A stretch of 52,403 nucleotides of DNA from positions 766 to 53,168 of the forward strand of contig DHQI01000028.1 of assembly GCA_002408065.1 (NCBI GenBank), written 5' to 3'. The stretch's first letter is position 1. Each line of letters begins with the position of its first letter. The notes beneath the pieces are model-generated. The model did no database searches, was not told the origin of the DNA, and saw only the letters and a program-made list of their open reading frames with translations. This DNA is from Bacteroidales bacterium UBA5342. GTDB taxonomy: Bacteria; Bacteroidota; Bacteroidia; Bacteroidales; UBA5342. Below, one piece after another: positions 1-7,110 of this stretch. Position numbers and translations under genes: made by a program.

Positions 1-37
1 TATGAGCCCGACGAGCTACCAACTGCTCTACCCCGCA
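1..37 (-). tRNA. initiator tRNA-Met (CAU), 5' part only
   Basis: The reverse complement of the first 37 bases starts TGCGGGGTAGAGCAG and runs through the D-arm (TTGGTAGCTCG) and anticodon stem (TCGGGCT) to the anticodon CAT, which sits at positions 2-4. The G-rich anticodon stem GGG is the usual mark of the initiator tRNA. The 3' half (rest of the anticodon loop, T-arm, acceptor) lies outside the window. Confidence 0.85.
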
Positions 38-223
38 ATATATCTTTTACTCTCTTTTGAGTGTGTTTTTTCGTAAAGCGGATGCAAAAGTAGTGCTTTT
101 CTTTTAATATGCAAGTGTGATGTAAGATATTTTTGAAATATCCTGCTATTATTCGCTTAGGCCCCTCCTTAATTCTTATGATTCTTGCCTGATTGTGTCA
201 GCAGAGCACAACTTTTGCATGAA

Positions 224-231
224 TAGTTTTG
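224..231 (+). promoter_or_regulatory. possible -7 element upstream of msrBA
   Basis: TAGTTTTG matches the Bacteroidetes -7 consensus TAnnTTTG and lies 46 bases before the msrBA ATG. I see no TTTG at the expected 19-21 base spacing upstream, so this is only a weak call. Confidence 0.3.
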
Positions 232-277
232 TTTTTACAGCTAGATTTTGACACTCAAAATCATAAATGATAATACT

Positions 278-1207
278 ATGAAACAACTAATAATACTTAT
301 CTTTGCTTTTATGATGACAATAGATGCAGATGCTCAAAACTACAATGAGCTAAGTGAAGAAGAAAAACAGGTGATCCTGAAAAAAGGAACAGAGATGCCC
401 TTTACAGGAGAGTATGAAAATACGACGGATGATGGCACTTATATTTGCAGGCAATGCAATGCGCCACTCTATAAATCGACCGATAAGTTCCGCTCACAAT
501 GTGGCTGGCCCTCGTTTGATGATGAGATAGAAGGAGCGGTGGAGCAATATCCGGATGCGGATGGACGACGTACCGAGATTGTGTGTGCTAATTGTAAAGG
601 GCATTTGGGACATGTTTTTACCGGTGAAGGCTATACCGATAAGGATACGCGCCATTGTGTGAATTCAATTTCGCTTAAATTGATAAAAAAAGGGGAGGAA
701 CTGCCTCCGATGATATCTAATTCCACACTTGAGATAGCGTACCTGGCTTCCGGTTGCTTTTGGGGGACGGAATATCACCTTCAGAAATTGGACGGGGTGA
801 AGTCGACTAAAGTGGGTTATACCGGCGGGCATACGGAATATCCAAGTTATAAAGAAGTGTGCACCGGAGCAACTGGTCATGCCGAAGCGGTGAAAGTGGT
901 GTTTGATCCTTCTAAGGTTAGTTATGAGGAGGTTTTGAGGCTTTATTTCGAAACACACGATCCTACGCAGGTAGATGGTCAGGGGCCGGATATTGGTACA
1001 CAGTATCGCTCAGAAATATTCTACACTTCAGAGGCACAAAAGGCAACGGCTGAAAAACTGATTGCCTTACTTGAAGGGAAAGGTTATGATGTGGCTACCA
1101 AAGTGACACCGGCTGCTCCTTTTTACGAAGGAGAAGATTACCATCAGGATTATTACGATAATAAAGGTACAACGCCGTACTGTCATATTTACAAAGCGAA
1201 GTTTTGA
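278..1207 (+). CDS. msrBA: exported bifunctional methionine sulfoxide reductase MsrB-MsrA
   Basis: The protein repairs oxidised methionine: the MsrB domain reduces the R-sulfoxide and the MsrA domain the S-sulfoxide. I chose the ATG at 278 rather than the TTG at 248 because it starts a clean signal peptide (MKQLIILIFAFMM...ADAQ), so the enzyme should act in the periplasm. The MsrB domain comes first (residues about 25-145). It has two zinc-type CxxC pairs (CRQC, CANC), the GWPSF motif, and catalytic Cys127 in RHCVNS. The MsrA domain (about 150-309) has the GCFWG motif with catalytic Cys160, followed by VGYTGG and the conserved HAEAV. No thioredoxin domain is fused, so reducing power must come from another protein. 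Fusions of both domain orders are known. The nitroreductase-like gene follows after 83 bases that contain a hairpin. Confidence 0.93.
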   Translation: MKQLIILIFAFMMTIDADAQNYNELSEEEKQVILKKGTEMPFTGEYENTTDDGTYICRQCNAPLYKSTDKFRSQCGWPSFDDEIEGAVEQYPDADGRRTEIVCANCKGHLGHVFTGEGYTDKDTRHCVNSISLKLIKKGEELPPMISNSTLEIAYLASGCFWGTEYHLQKLDGVKSTKVGYTGGHTEYPSYKEVCTGATGHAEAVKVVFDPSKVSYEEVLRLYFETHDPTQVDGQGPDIGTQYRSEIFYTSEAQKATAEKLIALLEGKGYDVATKVTPAAPFYEGEDYHQDYYDNKGTTPYCHIYKAKF

Positions 1208-1227
1208 TACCCGATGCCTGAGTGTTT

Positions 1228-1251
1228 TGTTTTCAACGATAGTTGAAAACA
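1228..1251 (+). other. perfect hairpin between msrBA and the nitroreductase-like gene
   Basis: GTTTTCAAC-GATA-GTTGAAAAC is a 9-bp perfect stem with a 4-base loop, extended by one T-A pair outside. No T-run follows it on the plus strand, so it is not a classical intrinsic terminator. It may be an RNA-processing or stability hairpin, or a protein-binding palindrome. Confidence 0.5.
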
Positions 1252-1290
1252 GAATGTATCGAAGGCGGAGGGGATAACCTTAATCTCCAT

Positions 1291-1914
1291 ATGATGAAAA
1301 ATCTAACGATTGCTTTAGTGTTGTTTTTTAGTGCTCGTGTACTGGCACAAGACATAAATTTGCCTGAACCGCAAAAGACAGGCGGGAAACCTTTGATGGA
1401 AGCGCTAAATGAGCGCCATTCTACCCGAGATTTTACCGAACAAAAGCTAAGTGAACAGCAATTATCTAATTTGCTCTGGGCGGCCTGGGGTTTTAACCGT
1501 GAAGAAAAACGTACGGCGCCTAGTTCTATGAACCGACAAGAGATGCAGGTGTATGTGGCTATGGAAAGCGGTCTTTATCTTTACGATGCTAAGACTAATG
1601 TTTTGCTCCAAAAATCAAAAGAGGACTTGCGCGGTGATACCGGCAAGCAAGGTTTTGTAAAGGGAGCTGCCTTGAATTTGATTTATGTGGCTAACTATGC
1701 AGATAATAATAAAATTGATGAGGAAAAATGGGCGCATTACTCCTATGTCAATACCGGATTTATGGCCCAGAATGTATATCTCTATTGTGCTTCCGAAGGT
1801 TTGGGTACAGTGATTCGTGCCTGGATGAATGTAGAGAAGTTGAAGGAATTGATGGCGTTGCCTGCCGAGAATAAGATTGTTTTGGCACAGACTGTTGGTT
1901 ACCCTAAAGAGTAG
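1291..1914 (+). CDS. exported SagB/ThcOx-type nitroreductase family protein
   Basis: This is a small FMN-type oxidoreductase fold. Residues about 25-207 carry family marks: the N-terminal LMEALNERHSTRDF stretch with the phosphate-binding RHS/R pattern, the QLSNLLWAAWGFNR helix, TAPSSMNRQEMQVYV, and the GFMAQNVYLYCASEGLGTV helix. The start at 1291 (or 1294) is chosen over the upstream TTG at 1243 because it begins a signal peptide (KNLTIALVLFFSARVLA, cut before QDIN), so the protein is predicted to be periplasmic. Nitroreductase-like flavoproteins are usually cytosolic. Its place just behind an exported MsrBA suggests a redox role in the envelope, which is inference. The electron donor and substrate are unknown. 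Confidence 0.8.
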   Translation: MMKNLTIALVLFFSARVLAQDINLPEPQKTGGKPLMEALNERHSTRDFTEQKLSEQQLSNLLWAAWGFNREEKRTAPSSMNRQEMQVYVAMESGLYLYDAKTNVLLQKSKEDLRGDTGKQGFVKGAALNLIYVANYADNNKIDEEKWAHYSYVNTGFMAQNVYLYCASEGLGTVIRAWMNVEKLKELMALPAENKIVLAQTVGYPKE

Positions 1915-1996
1915 GAGGAGTGTGAGGGCTGAGGTTCAGCTACGCTAAACAAGGAGTGAGAGCATTAATAGAAACTATTGCCGATGCTTTTTTCTC

Positions 1997-2020
1997 AACT
2001 TTAACCTTAACCTCAACCTT
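1997..2020. repeat. short AACCTY microrepeat at the recO 3' end
   Basis: Four imperfect 6-base units (AACTTT, AACCTT, AACCTC, AACCTT) sit directly downstream of, and overlap, the recO stop codon. Probably slippage-derived; no function is evident. Confidence 0.5.
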
Positions 2021-2702
2021 AAAAATCCCGAAACAAGTCCAGTGATTTGGGCATTCTGAAGTGTCCGGCAAATTGCAGGTAATAATCCAGAAAAATATTA
2101 AGTTGGCGGCTCCGCATAGGGCCGTCAATTTTTATTTTATCGCAAGCCGAAACGGGGCAGCGGGCAATGTTGCGGAAGGCTGCTACTTCTTCTTGGTTCA
2201 TTTTAGCTTCCCATAAGTTGAAATGGTGGTCTATGCTGCTGGCACTATCATCAGTAGGTGGTGCAAAACCTAAGATGCCTGCCAGACGGGCAATAAACAC
2301 CAGGTGAAAATTGCCATAGTTTTCTTTTAATTCATCGTAATAGAGCAAGGCGGATTCTATAAAGTCGAACACTTGTGTGTCGGCATGTTCTTCTTTGATG
2401 CTGTTGGCCACGACTTCTGATAAAAATAAGACCACCAGACTTTTTACCGGATTGATGCCTATGCTTCTATATATGTGCCCGGGATGAAGATCTTTTATTC
2501 GCGACAGGCCGCCTTTTTGTGTGGGACTAATGGAAAAATTGATCCAGTTCATAGGAGCTATCAAAGCCTTATGCCCTTTGTTGGCTTTGGTGAATGAGTA
2601 GATAAAGGTTTGTCGCCCCGTTTCCCGGGTGTAGCAATCTACGATGACCGTATTGCCGGTGTGCTTACGTACGATAAGTATGAGGGCGGTGATTTTTTCC
2701 AT
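2019..2702 (-). CDS. recO: DNA repair protein RecO
   Basis: RecO anneals single strands and helps RecR load RecA at gaps during RecFOR recombination. The 227-aa protein has the family shape: an N-terminal OB-fold (EKITALILIVRKHTGNTVIV...) and a helical C-terminal half around LSEVVANSIKEEHADTQVFDFIESALLYYDE and FHLVFIARLAGILGFAPP. The C-terminal part keeps a Bacteroidetes-style pattern without an obvious four-cysteine zinc site. The length is normal for the family. The ATG at 2700-2702 is the first possible start and lies close behind a TAACTTTG box on the minus strand. The gene is transcribed away from the PUL1 regulator and does not belong to the PUL. Confidence 0.92.
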   Translation of the reverse strand: MEKITALILIVRKHTGNTVIVDCYTRETGRQTFIYSFTKANKGHKALIAPMNWINFSISPTQKGGLSRIKDLHPGHIYRSIGINPVKSLVVLFLSEVVANSIKEEHADTQVFDFIESALLYYDELKENYGNFHLVFIARLAGILGFAPPTDDSASSIDHHFNLWEAKMNQEEVAAFRNIARCPVSACDKIKIDGPMRSRQLNIFLDYYLQFAGHFRMPKSLDLFRDF

Positions 2703-2745
2703 TTGTGTCTATTAGTAGCCTTTTCAAGTTATTCGGGATGTAGAG

Positions 2746-2753
2746 CAAAGTTA
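2746..2753 (-). promoter_or_regulatory. possible recO -7 element
   Basis: On the minus strand this reads TAACTTTG, a match to TAnnTTTG, 43 bases before the recO start codon. I see no clear -33 element. Confidence 0.4.
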
Positions 2754-2807
2754 CTTCAAAAAAGCAAGACTAAAACCCATTTCTTCTGAAATTACCATTG
2801 GACAGGG

Positions 2808-2838
2808 ATTGAATGTAAAAGCTAAAATTTTATATTTG
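2808..2838 (+). promoter_or_regulatory. promoter of the PUL1 hybrid regulator
   Basis: ATTG (2808-2811), 19 bases, then TATATTTG (2831-2838) fits the Bacteroidetes TTTG-N19-21-TAnnTTTG consensus well. The -7 box ends 19 bases before the regulator ATG, giving a very short leader. Confidence 0.65.
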
Positions 2839-2857
2839 TGCTGTAATAATCAACTTT

Positions 2858-5800
2858 ATGCCGTTCAGACTCTCTCTCTTAAGTGTTTTATTATTCTTTT
2901 TTTGTTCCTTGTCTTTTGCTCGAAATTATCAGCAATTCAGCAGCTTAAGTTCAGAGGATGGTCTGTCTCAAAATTCAGCTATTTGTATATTACAAGATAA
3001 TGAAGGTTTTATTTGGGTAGGCACCCGTGACGGATTAAACCGTTACAATGGTTATGAATTTCTTACCTTTCAAAGCATCGAAAATGATTTTACTTCTATT
3101 TCCAACAATCGTATTTTATCTTTAGTTGAAGATGACCGGGGGCGTATATGGGTGGGAACGGCTAATGGTTTAAATATTTATGATAAGAGTCAGCAGACTT
3201 TTCAACGGGTAAATGTTTCTGAAAAGTATGGGTTGACGAGTAATGGTATTTATGCCCTTTTTAAAGATTCCCGACAACGCATTTGGATCGGTACTTATGG
3301 TGGAGGTATTGCTATTTGTGATTTAAATGAAGGCGAAAAATGCCGGGTGCTTAATACGGGTATATCATCTTTAGTCCTTTCTGATTTATACATTCGTTCT
3401 ATTGTTGAAACTCTTAATGGCAACGTATGGGTGGCTACCCGAAGTAATGGCGTGCTTATCTTTTCCGGTGATGGTGTTTTTTTGGAACAGATAAGTGTTG
3501 AAAAACAGGGTTATGGGCTTTTGTCTGATGCCATTAGAAACCTGTTTGTTGATCAAAATGGTAGCGTGTGGATAGCTACCGAACGAGACGGCATTACTTG
3601 TTATCATCCCCAAAGCAGAACCTTTAAGTGTTACACCGAAAATACGACTCCGTCGATTAGTGATAATGTGGTTCGGACGATTGCTCAGGATGACGATGGA
3701 GGTATTTGGTTGGGGAGTTTGAGTGGTTTAGATTATATCAGGACTGACAAAAAAGAGCCTATTGTAAGTGATAATAAGGTACTAGCGGTCCAATCCATAT
3801 TATTTGATGTTTCAGGTAATATGTGGGTTGGAACGTACTATGATGGTATTACCGTATTTTTTGGACAAGAGCAGGGGTTTGCTTTTTTTGAGCCTCCCTT
3901 TAGTAATTCTGAGACCAATAATTATGGCGTGGTTAGTGCTTTTGCTGAGGATGAAAAGGGGAATCTCTGGATAGGTACAGAGGATAAGGGGATCAAGTAT
4001 TATGATAAGATGCATAATGCAATATCCGACTTTGAAATAGGTGATTTAGTTAGCTTGAAGGTGAAAGCTCTACATTATGAGAAGCCGTCCACGCTATATA
4101 TCGGAACGTTTGGGGCAGGGCTTTATGTTGTGAATACGAAGTCGGGCAGATTTATACAATATCAGAAAGAAGGGGACTGCAACAATAGCCTCTCCAGCAA
4201 TTATATCTATGCTTTAGAAATGGGGCCAGATGCACAGCTCTGGTTGGCTACTAACTACGGGGGCTTGTGTTATTTTGACACCAAAAACAAAACATTTGAA
4301 ACGGTGTATTCCCAGAATGTAGCGGGCAAGGTACAGGATGAAAACTCCGTTTTTGATATAGTGAAAGGTCCGCAGGGTGATTTATGGATTGCTAGTCAGA
4401 CTCTTGGCTTGTTGCGGTATGATGGTCAGAGCTTTAGTCAGATTAATCTGGCTGCGGCGAAACAAATAAGTGGACGGGTGAATACGCGGCATTTATTTTT
4501 TGATTCGTATAATAATTTATGGGTTGGTACAGAGACAGGCTTATACGCGTACCGCCTTATGGACGGGAGCTTGAAGCATTATGGGCGAGAGGATGGTTTG
4601 GCCGGAAATCACATTTGTGGTATACTTGAAGATGATAAAATGAACTTATGGATTAGTGGTATCAATGGTATTACAAGGTTTCCTCTGTCTTATCATTATG
4701 ATATGGACGATTGTTCTGACTCGTTGCTTTCGGTTTTAACCTCTAAGGATGGTTTGCAGGGTGATGAATTCAACAAAGGCGCTTGCCTGAAAATGAAGGA
4801 TGGCTCCTTGCTGTTTGGAGGGGTGAATGGTTTTAATCGTTTTGTACCTCAGTCTTTTGTGCGAGGTGAACATGCTCGAAAACTAAGCCTTGAGAGGCTT
4901 TTTGTTCTGAATGAGGAAATCCTGCCCTCACCGCAGGGAGGTATTCTTACACAGCGTTTGAGTTATACCAAACACATTACTCTAGGGCCTGACCAGTCTT
5001 CTTTTAGTATCGATTATCTAGCTTTAGATTATAACCATGCCGAGCAGATAAATTATTCTTATATGTTGGAAGGTTATGATGACGAATGGGTAAAAGCTAC
5101 AAATGTGCGGCGTGCCATATACACTAAAGTGCCTCCGGGCAATTACCGTTTCTTGGTGAAAGCTGTCAATACTAACGGTCACTGGGAAACTAATACTGCT
5201 CAGCTGGAACTAAAAATAATGAAACCTTTTTGGTTAACAGCATGGGCTTTTGTGGTATATGTACTCTTTGTGATGTCATCATTTTACTTTTTATTTCAAT
5301 GGAGAAATGAGCGTCAGCGTCAGCAGCAACTCCTGAATGATGAGCGAGAAAAAGCGCTTCGTATTAAGGAGATGGATGATATGAAGAGTGAGTTTTTTGC
5401 TAATGTGTCGCATCAGTTCCGTACACCTTTAACCTTGATATCTGGTCCCATAGAGCAGTTGCGTAATGATACTGCTTTGTCAGATGAAGATAAGGATCAT
5501 CTGATGTCTTTGGTTGATCGCAATGTGATACGATTGCACCAGTTAATATCTCAACTCATGGACTATTCTCGTCTTGAGAATAATATGATAAATGTGCAGG
5601 TGGAAGAAGCCCGTATTGGCTTGTTTATTAGTGCTATTGTCGATCGTTTCGAGGATTTTCTGAGTCAGAAAGGGGTGGATGTGGATTTTGTGGATTTAAC
5701 TGATGAGCATAAAAGTCTGTGGTTCGATAAACGTATTTTAGAAAATGTTATTTCCATAATTCTTTTTAATGCGGCTAAGTATACCCCTGAAAACGGTTTG

Positions 5801-6901
5801 ATAGAACTCAAAATTGAGGAAGAGAATGGTGAGGTTAAAATTGCCATTTTAAATACCGGTAGTACGATACCTGAAGAAAAACAGGCTAAGATTTTTGACC
5901 GTTTTTATTCGGAAGGAAAACATGACTTACTCACGGAGGGCGGGGGCACTGGTATCGGTCTTTCCTTTGCTAAAAAACTGGTTGAATTGCATAAAGGTCA
6001 TATTGGGGTTAAAAGTAAAGACGATACAACTGTTTTTGAGGTATCTCTACCTGTTTCAAAGGCTTCTTATGCTTCGGAGGAGCAATGCCCATCAGCTACT
6101 ATAGACCCAGATGAGGCAGGGACTGCTTCAAATGTTTTTGTCGATATTCAATCAGAGGATATCAATGTGCTTGTGGTTGAGGATGATCCGGAATTAAGGG
6201 TGTTTATCAGTTCACAGTTCAGTTCTTGTAAAGTCTTTGAGGCTTCCAATGGCAAAGAAGGGTTTAAGCTTGCCAAAAAAGTATTGCCTGACATTATCAT
6301 TTCTGATGTGATGATGCCTGAGATGGATGGTGTGGAGTTGTGTAAAAAGCTTAAAACGCATATGGCAACAAACCATATTCCTGTTATCTTACTTACGGCT
6401 AAAACGGCTATTGATCACCGGATAGAAGGAATGGAGTCCGGTGCAGACCTTTATATGGACAAGCCTTTTAATATTAAAGTTCTGAAGACCAATGTGCACA
6501 ATTTGATAGAACAAAGGCTAAGGCTTAAGGAACATTTTGCAGGTGCAAATGGTCAAGAAGAAGCGCATTTATATAAAGGCGAAGACACCTTGCTTTTGCA
6601 AGCGGAAGATATCATCAGAAAACGCCTTAGTGACCCCACCTTAAGTGTTGAAGATTTAAGTAAAGAACTCTCCTTAAGTCGTAGTCAACTTTTTCGTAAA
6701 TTTAAAGCTTTATCTTCTTATTCACCTAATGAATTTATTAAAGTAATCCGCCTGAGACACGCTGCTGACTTATTAAAAAATGGCGCATTAAATGTGAGTG
6801 AAATTGCTTACGATTCCGGCTTTTCCAGCCCCTCTTTATTCATTAATACCTTTAAAAAACACTATGGAGCAACACCAAAAGAATATGCAAAAAAGTCTTA
6901 G
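2858..6901 (+). CDS. hybrid two-component system regulator of PUL1 (HTCS)
   Basis: One 1347-aa protein senses glycan fragments in the periplasm and controls PUL transcription in the cytoplasm. Order: signal peptide (1-21); two beta-propeller-type domains with many IWVGTxxGL repeats (about 25-690); Y_Y_Y domain (about 700-770, ends PPGNYRFLVKAVNTNG); one membrane helix (about 790-812); HisKA with His852; HATPase with N box FNAAKYTP and G box GGGTGIGLSF; receiver with Asp1150 in SDVMMPEMDG; AraC-type DNA-binding domain at the C-terminus (to 1347). Oddities: the H box reads SHQFRTP, so the acidic residue after the phospho-accepting His is Gln, and the first G box reads NTGSTI instead of DxGxGI. 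The receptor gene it most likely controls starts 209 bases downstream. Confidence 0.95.
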   Translation: MPFRLSLLSVLLFFFCSLSFARNYQQFSSLSSEDGLSQNSAICILQDNEGFIWVGTRDGLNRYNGYEFLTFQSIENDFTSISNNRILSLVEDDRGRIWVGTANGLNIYDKSQQTFQRVNVSEKYGLTSNGIYALFKDSRQRIWIGTYGGGIAICDLNEGEKCRVLNTGISSLVLSDLYIRSIVETLNGNVWVATRSNGVLIFSGDGVFLEQISVEKQGYGLLSDAIRNLFVDQNGSVWIATERDGITCYHPQSRTFKCYTENTTPSISDNVVRTIAQDDDGGIWLGSLSGLDYIRTDKKEPIVSDNKVLAVQSILFDVSGNMWVGTYYDGITVFFGQEQGFAFFEPPFSNSETNNYGVVSAFAEDEKGNLWIGTEDKGIKYYDKMHNAISDFEIGDLVSLKVKALHYEKPSTLYIGTFGAGLYVVNTKSGRFIQYQKEGDCNNSLSSNYIYALEMGPDAQLWLATNYGGLCYFDTKNKTFETVYSQNVAGKVQDENSVFDIVKGPQGDLWIASQTLGLLRYDGQSFSQINLAAAKQISGRVNTRHLFFDSYNNLWVGTETGLYAYRLMDGSLKHYGREDGLAGNHICGILEDDKMNLWISGINGITRFPLSYHYDMDDCSDSLLSVLTSKDGLQGDEFNKGACLKMKDGSLLFGGVNGFNRFVPQSFVRGEHARKLSLERLFVLNEEILPSPQGGILTQRLSYTKHITLGPDQSSFSIDYLALDYNHAEQINYSYMLEGYDDEWVKATNVRRAIYTKVPPGNYRFLVKAVNTNGHWETNTAQLELKIMKPFWLTAWAFVVYVLFVMSSFYFLFQWRNERQRQQQLLNDEREKALRIKEMDDMKSEFFANVSHQFRTPLTLISGPIEQLRNDTALSDEDKDHLMSLVDRNVIRLHQLISQLMDYSRLENNMINVQVEEARIGLFISAIVDRFEDFLSQKGVDVDFVDLTDEHKSLWFDKRILENVISIILFNAAKYTPENGLIELKIEEENGEVKIAILNTGSTIPEEKQAKIFDRFYSEGKHDLLTEGGGTGIGLSFAKKLVELHKGHIGVKSKDDTTVFEVSLPVSKASYASEEQCPSATIDPDEAGTASNVFVDIQSEDINVLVVEDDPELRVFISSQFSSCKVFEASNGKEGFKLAKKVLPDIIISDVMMPEMDGVELCKKLKTHMATNHIPVILLTAKTAIDHRIEGMESGADLYMDKPFNIKVLKTNVHNLIEQRLRLKEHFAGANGQEEAHLYKGEDTLLLQAEDIIRKRLSDPTLSVEDLSKELSLSRSQLFRKFKALSSYSPNEFIKVIRLRHAADLLKNGALNVSEIAYDSGFSSPSLFINTFKKHYGATPKEYAKKS

Positions 6902-6965
6902 ATTGCTTTTTTGTGTATTTTAGGTTGTTTGTTAATGTGTAGTATATGAGGGTGTTGTTTTGTCA

Positions 6966-6983
6966 TGTTGCAGTCGTGCAACA
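6966..6983. promoter_or_regulatory. inverted repeat upstream of the PUL1 receptor gene, candidate HTCS operator
   Basis: TGTTGCA-GTCG-TGCAACA has perfect 7-base arms and a 4-base spacer. It lies 51 bases upstream of the putative -7 box of the TonB receptor gene. An almost identical repeat sits in front of susC in PUL2 (48050-48066), so a regulator-binding role is likely but inferred. Confidence 0.5.
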
Positions 6984-7034
6984 AATTTGATACTTTTTGG
7001 GACAGTGGAAATATAGTCTAACCTTAGGAGTCTA

Positions 7035-7042
7035 TACATTTG
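7035..7042 (+). promoter_or_regulatory. -7 element of the PUL1 operon promoter
   Basis: TACATTTG matches TAnnTTTG and lies 68 bases before the receptor ATG. No good -33 box is present at the usual spacing, which would suit a promoter that needs an activator such as the upstream HTCS. Confidence 0.5.
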
Positions 7043-7110
7043 TATTGCTAAACCGGAAGGCCGGTGAGGTAATCCGAATACTAACCACAATATAACCATA
7101 AGTAAACTAT

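Noticed and set aside
5895..6104. Small plus-strand frame inside the PUL1 regulator
   Set aside because: It overlaps the ATP-binding region of the regulator in another frame and shows no features of its own.
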